64,000 nucleotides of DNA from Sipunculus nudus. Lineage: Eukaryota; Annelida; Sipuncula; Golfingiida; Sipunculidae. Below are positions 60,749 to 64,000 of this stretch, piece by piece; position 1 is the stretch's first letter; each line of letters starts with the position of its first letter. Both the position numbers and the translations under genes were made by a program. The notes below the pieces were generated by a model. The model was given only the letters and a program-made list of their open reading frames with translations, did no database searches and had not been told where the DNA came from. The stretch is taken from assembly GCA_026874595.1 (NCBI GenBank), contig CM049306.1, positions 38,998,019 to 39,062,018 on the forward strand, written 5' to 3'.

Positions 60749-61571
60749 GTGAGTAATGTTCTTGTGATGTGTCTTTGATTGTATCTCAGTATATGTTATC
60801 CATGAATATATTATCCTTTTTACCAGAGCCTGTTCTTTTTACTGGGAAAATATTTGTGCTTACCCAAAATACATATTCCTCCTGCCAAATTATGTTTCAT
60901 GCAGTACTTACACCTTCTGATAATATGGGACAATAGCTTGTTCCTGACAGAAAAGAGGGTGGTAAAAAGGCAGCTCTGTATTTTTCCGCATTTTAGACTA
61001 TCAAAAGGACATTTAATTGCAGTAAATTACATTTTTTACTTTTTAAATGCTAAACACTTCCCATCCAGGCCACAAAATGCTTATGTTGTTTGACTGCCCC
61101 CAAATTAAGTAACATCAGAATGAGAAGTGATTGAGTTCAAAAGTATTTGACAAATAGACACATTTGAAAAGCAAGTAAACCCCTAATAATACATGTTCAT
61201 CACTCTCTGTAAATTTCCTTACATTTGTATATCATAATGTAATTGATAAAAGTCTACCACATCACCTGGTGATTATATTTATTTTTGTTTAAATGATCTC
61301 TTTCACTGGATATGAATGTTTTTTTACCATTACAGATTTTCCTTATGAATTGCATATTATTATTGTGTAGTAGATCTTTCATATAAAAATTACACCAATT
61401 CCAGACTGTAAAGCTCTCCTTGAACATTAGCATGGCCATGAAATAATTAATGAATGATTATATCATTTTAGAAGGAATATGTATATATATTCAAATTTTG
61501 AGAATGATTCTTGCATGATTGTATGATTATTTCTGATTTTTTATGCTGCATCATGGATGATTTCCTTCCAG
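60749..61571. other. Non-coding sequence after exon 43
   Basis: AT-rich; no repeat or exon recognised before the candidate microexon. Confidence 0.55.
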
Positions 61572-61589
61572 GCAAAATGGAATATTAAG
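61572..61589 (+). CDS. Candidate 18-nt microexon (AKWNIK)
   Basis: A strong acceptor (TTTCCTTCCAG) is followed by six codons in the required phase 0 and then a donor-like AAG|GTAATT. It would add AKWNIK after SGKKKT. The fit of phase and both splice sites is suggestive, but 18 nt is too little for coding evidence. Confidence 0.35.
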
Positions 61590-64000
61590 GTAATTTATAT
61601 TAATGGGCCTTAGCATCGTTAGTTATTACATCACAAACACCATTCCAGAACTAAGATGGGTTGTGCATGTGATGTACTGTATACATAGTACAACCCTTAT
61701 ACAGCTGCATTTACTGACTTCACATGATAAAATTGAAATTTTTTCTACATAAAGTAGAAATATGAATTTTAAGGAATGCCAGCTTCTGCCATGTTCAGGG
61801 TCCCTAATGTGGGAAGCTACTAAAATAGTGTTTGCCTTCACATTTATGGCCCATATTCCAAGGTTCTTTCATGCATAAAGGACTCTATGTTTGTGAGTAT
61901 TCCTTGATGATGTTCCTGGATCCTGATTATGTGTCTGACCCATCCCAAAATCTACTGGTAATCCTTTCTTCATTCTCCCGTTCCTGAAATGTCCTGAAAA
62001 CTTCATGAGCTTCCATTCCTTAATACGTCAGTTATGTTGTGACCAAACAAACATACACAAACATACACATAAATGGGGATGAAAGCATACCCTCTTTGCA
62101 AAGATTTTTAAAGCAGGCAGTATCCCTGCAGAATTATTCTTGTGCTTTAACACATGAACATGTTTCCTTTCATCAGGAGATTTTTTATGTATTTTGTCAC
62201 AGCAGTCATAACATGAACTTTTTCAAGATTCCATTTCTTGAGGGACACCTAGATATCACAGGTGTAATTATAGAAGAGAATTATTTCTGTGACACCTCAG
62301 GTTTTGTAGCTCCTGTTTGTATATAGTACATTACCACACTCAAATAGTTTGGACACTATGGTGTATTTGACGCATGTTTTTATCCATCACACAGTTAAAA
62401 AGATAATCACCATAACCTATATGTTTTTAATTATTGTTTATCACTCAAACATTATGATGATTAATTTTAGCATGAAATATATCTAGCTTTATTCCTTCCA
62501 GTGGCAGGAACATACACATTTTCAAATCTGGAAGTTAATATTTGCAGTGGCTCATATTAGGAAAAGTTGATATGTTAAAAGTTTAAATTCATTCTAGTAT
62601 AATGTTGTCATATCTAGCAAACCATTTGCCAGCAAGACCGAAATCACATATTATTTTTTTAATTTAAAATTTTTAAAAGGTACACTATTTTAAGCACCCA
62701 TTGATAGGAAATTTTAGTTGATTTATGTTTAACTACATGGCAGTATATAAAACCCTTTTCTTGTTTTACCTCCACTGACAATTGTGGCTGAAAAATGAAA
62801 TTTTAAATTTTCTTATTGAAGTGAAATTTAAAATTTCAGTATTAGGGTAGATAGAATCATGATAGAGGAAACAGAAAAGTTGTTATTAGATATTGTCATG
62901 TAGTTTCACATAAGTCTACTAAAATCTTTCTTGCTGTTACTGGGTGTTTAAAATAGCATGCCATTTAAAAATACATTTTAAAAAAATTATAACATGTTAA
63001 TATGAATTAAGTTCAGACATGTGTACAAGAAAGAACACTTTACTAGTTTTAAAATATTTACACTTTAAGAGCGTAACATGAATTTAAAACCATGTTTGGA
63101 CTGATTTTAGAAATAGTGATTTTTGCCAGGTATGCTACATTTAGGGACCAAGGCCACCTTTGGATGCTATCAAAATAGTAGTGTTTTTAATCACCAGGTG
63201 GCAGCTCCTACCCTTGGGCTTCCTAGTTTGTATACCCTACATTTACAGCCTTAAAAATCTATCCACATGGCAGGAATCAAGCTGAATATTTTGTTTGTGA
63301 GGGAAAGTATGTGATTACACTTTAAATAAGTACTAACTAATTGAATCTGATCTTGTGAGACTAATAAGAGCTTTACCTAGGCCATTTTTTCAGATCTCTA
63401 TAGTCCATTTCACCACCTGCTGTCCACCTGTTTTTTGTAGATGATTTACTTAAAAGTTTATATTTTTCAATATTTTCCAAGTTAACAACATATGGAAGTG
63501 ACAACCTAATATGGCAGTTAAGAATTTTACAATAAATCCCCTGGTCATGTTTCACTACATTTTAGTCTCTTTATCATGATCTGGCAAATATTGAGTGTCC
63601 CTCCATAAGTAGCCATCTTTGTTTTAGCTGGTTATATTTTTTAGAGTGTTTTCATGAGATCATCCAATCAGCAGCTGTTAGTTGAGGCTGTTTTTGCATG
63701 TGACCAATGACCTTGACCGCCATAAGTGGGTCTGATATGTTGTAACAGGTAGACTGATTTCTCATATTTTCAGAAAATTCTGTTACTCAAATAAGGAATA
63801 AGGTAGAAATTTAGTTACCTAGTTGAAAATTAGGTTCTGTAATCCTCTCCCCTACACTATAATTGTTTCCCTTGAAATGTAAAAATTTTCATAGCAAAAA
63901 ACAGGTGGACATGAGGGGATGAAACGGACTATAGTAATATTCTGTTGAAGACAATATAAACTTTGTAAAGCTTCAAATTATTGAGACCTAAGATTTAAGA
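61590..64000. other. 3' part of the window, no gene recognised
   Basis: Very AT-rich sequence without a coding block resembling the rest of the gene and without a recognised repeat. Small ATG frames here (e.g. 62039-62326) have random-looking composition. TCACCAGGTGGCAG at 63191-63204 matches the CTCF consensus at 13 of 14 positions. It is most likely an intron of the same gene. Confidence 0.5.

Noticed and set aside
1578-60748. Naming the gene as trichohyalin, myosin heavy chain, EVC2/limbin or a similar coiled-coil gene
   Set aside because: Resemblance rests on charged helical composition only. The 400-residue cassette and motifs KYDALRDKL and FDAAAIxLGLAER are not ones I can assign to any of these, so no symbol is given.
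62039-62326. 95-codon plus-strand frame in the 3' part of the window
   Set aside because: Composition is unlike the rest of the gene, no splice context fits the required phase, and no recognisable motif is present; probably chance in AT-rich DNA.

Overview
This looks like eukaryotic nuclear DNA from an invertebrate, most likely a marine mollusc (probably a bivalve). The coding blocks are short and separated by AT-rich introns with canonical GT...AG ends. The introns carry tRNA-headed SINEs, a CR1/L2-like LINE tail, mariner-type and TTAA-flanked MITEs, and long elements that start like 'TAGCTCAGCTGACTGAAAGTCA' and end in a hairpin followed by CTTGTT; I associate such elements with mollusc genomes. 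No bacterial, organellar, rRNA, CRISPR or free-standing tRNA gene was seen. The species call is inference.

Almost the whole window is one plus-strand gene. I could chain 43 exons (1578-60748) plus one doubtful 18-nt microexon (61572-61589). At all 42 junctions between the 43 firm exons the outgoing and incoming phases agree, giving 7,268 bp of uninterrupted coding sequence (2,422 complete codons). Both ends are open: the first exon starts inside the gene or is a first coding exon with a weak ATG context, and no stop codon was reached. The product is a highly charged Glu/Lys/Arg/Gln-rich, alpha-helical, coiled-coil type protein with no signal peptide, membrane segment or catalytic domain that I can see. 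I do not recognise its family.

The main discovery is that the protein is built from tandem copies of a cassette of about 405-475 residues. Each cassette has nine ordered sub-motifs (a-i): a KYDALRDKLLxEAL / GExEWxxMSExERQ block; a short xLMG helix; an ExxYEDEKDALxxxL helix; an FDAAAIxLGLAER block; a QLAxxRLEARRxR block; an LxELERKQxxERE helix; a linker; a VSLLADLQxKQD block; and a WxxNVxxxxL block. Four copies are full and the first lacks only its beginning; together they occupy about residues 55-2097 of the partial protein. A more degenerate tail of about 325 residues has its own smaller duplication. Two intron positions are kept in all five copies (a phase-2 intron after FDAAAIxLGLAER and a phase-0 intron after the LLADLQ block), so the gene evidently grew by genomic duplication of a roughly 8-9 exon block. 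The other intron positions have drifted.

Layout: 1-1577 upstream sequence with repeats; 1578-12187 cassette 1; 12105-23098 cassette 2; 25584-35703 cassette 3; 35704-45100 cassette 4; 45101 to about 53281 cassette 5; about 53282-60748 C-terminal tail; 60749-64000 mostly non-coding. Large introns hold mobile DNA, notably a 3.4-kb Helentron-like element with a 337-bp tandem array (7962-11346), a related element with a 155-bp array in which most units carry perfect or near-perfect nuclear-receptor IR3 palindromes (4420-6403), a fragment family carrying DR1 sites, and a TTAA-flanked MITE whose end forms the splice acceptor of the exon at 41225. CpG-richer patches in the introns at 13600-14330, 20560-21000, 54830-55330 and 56160-56260 are the best candidates for internal regulatory or promoter sequence.

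Introns not listed separately were read and showed nothing I could identify.
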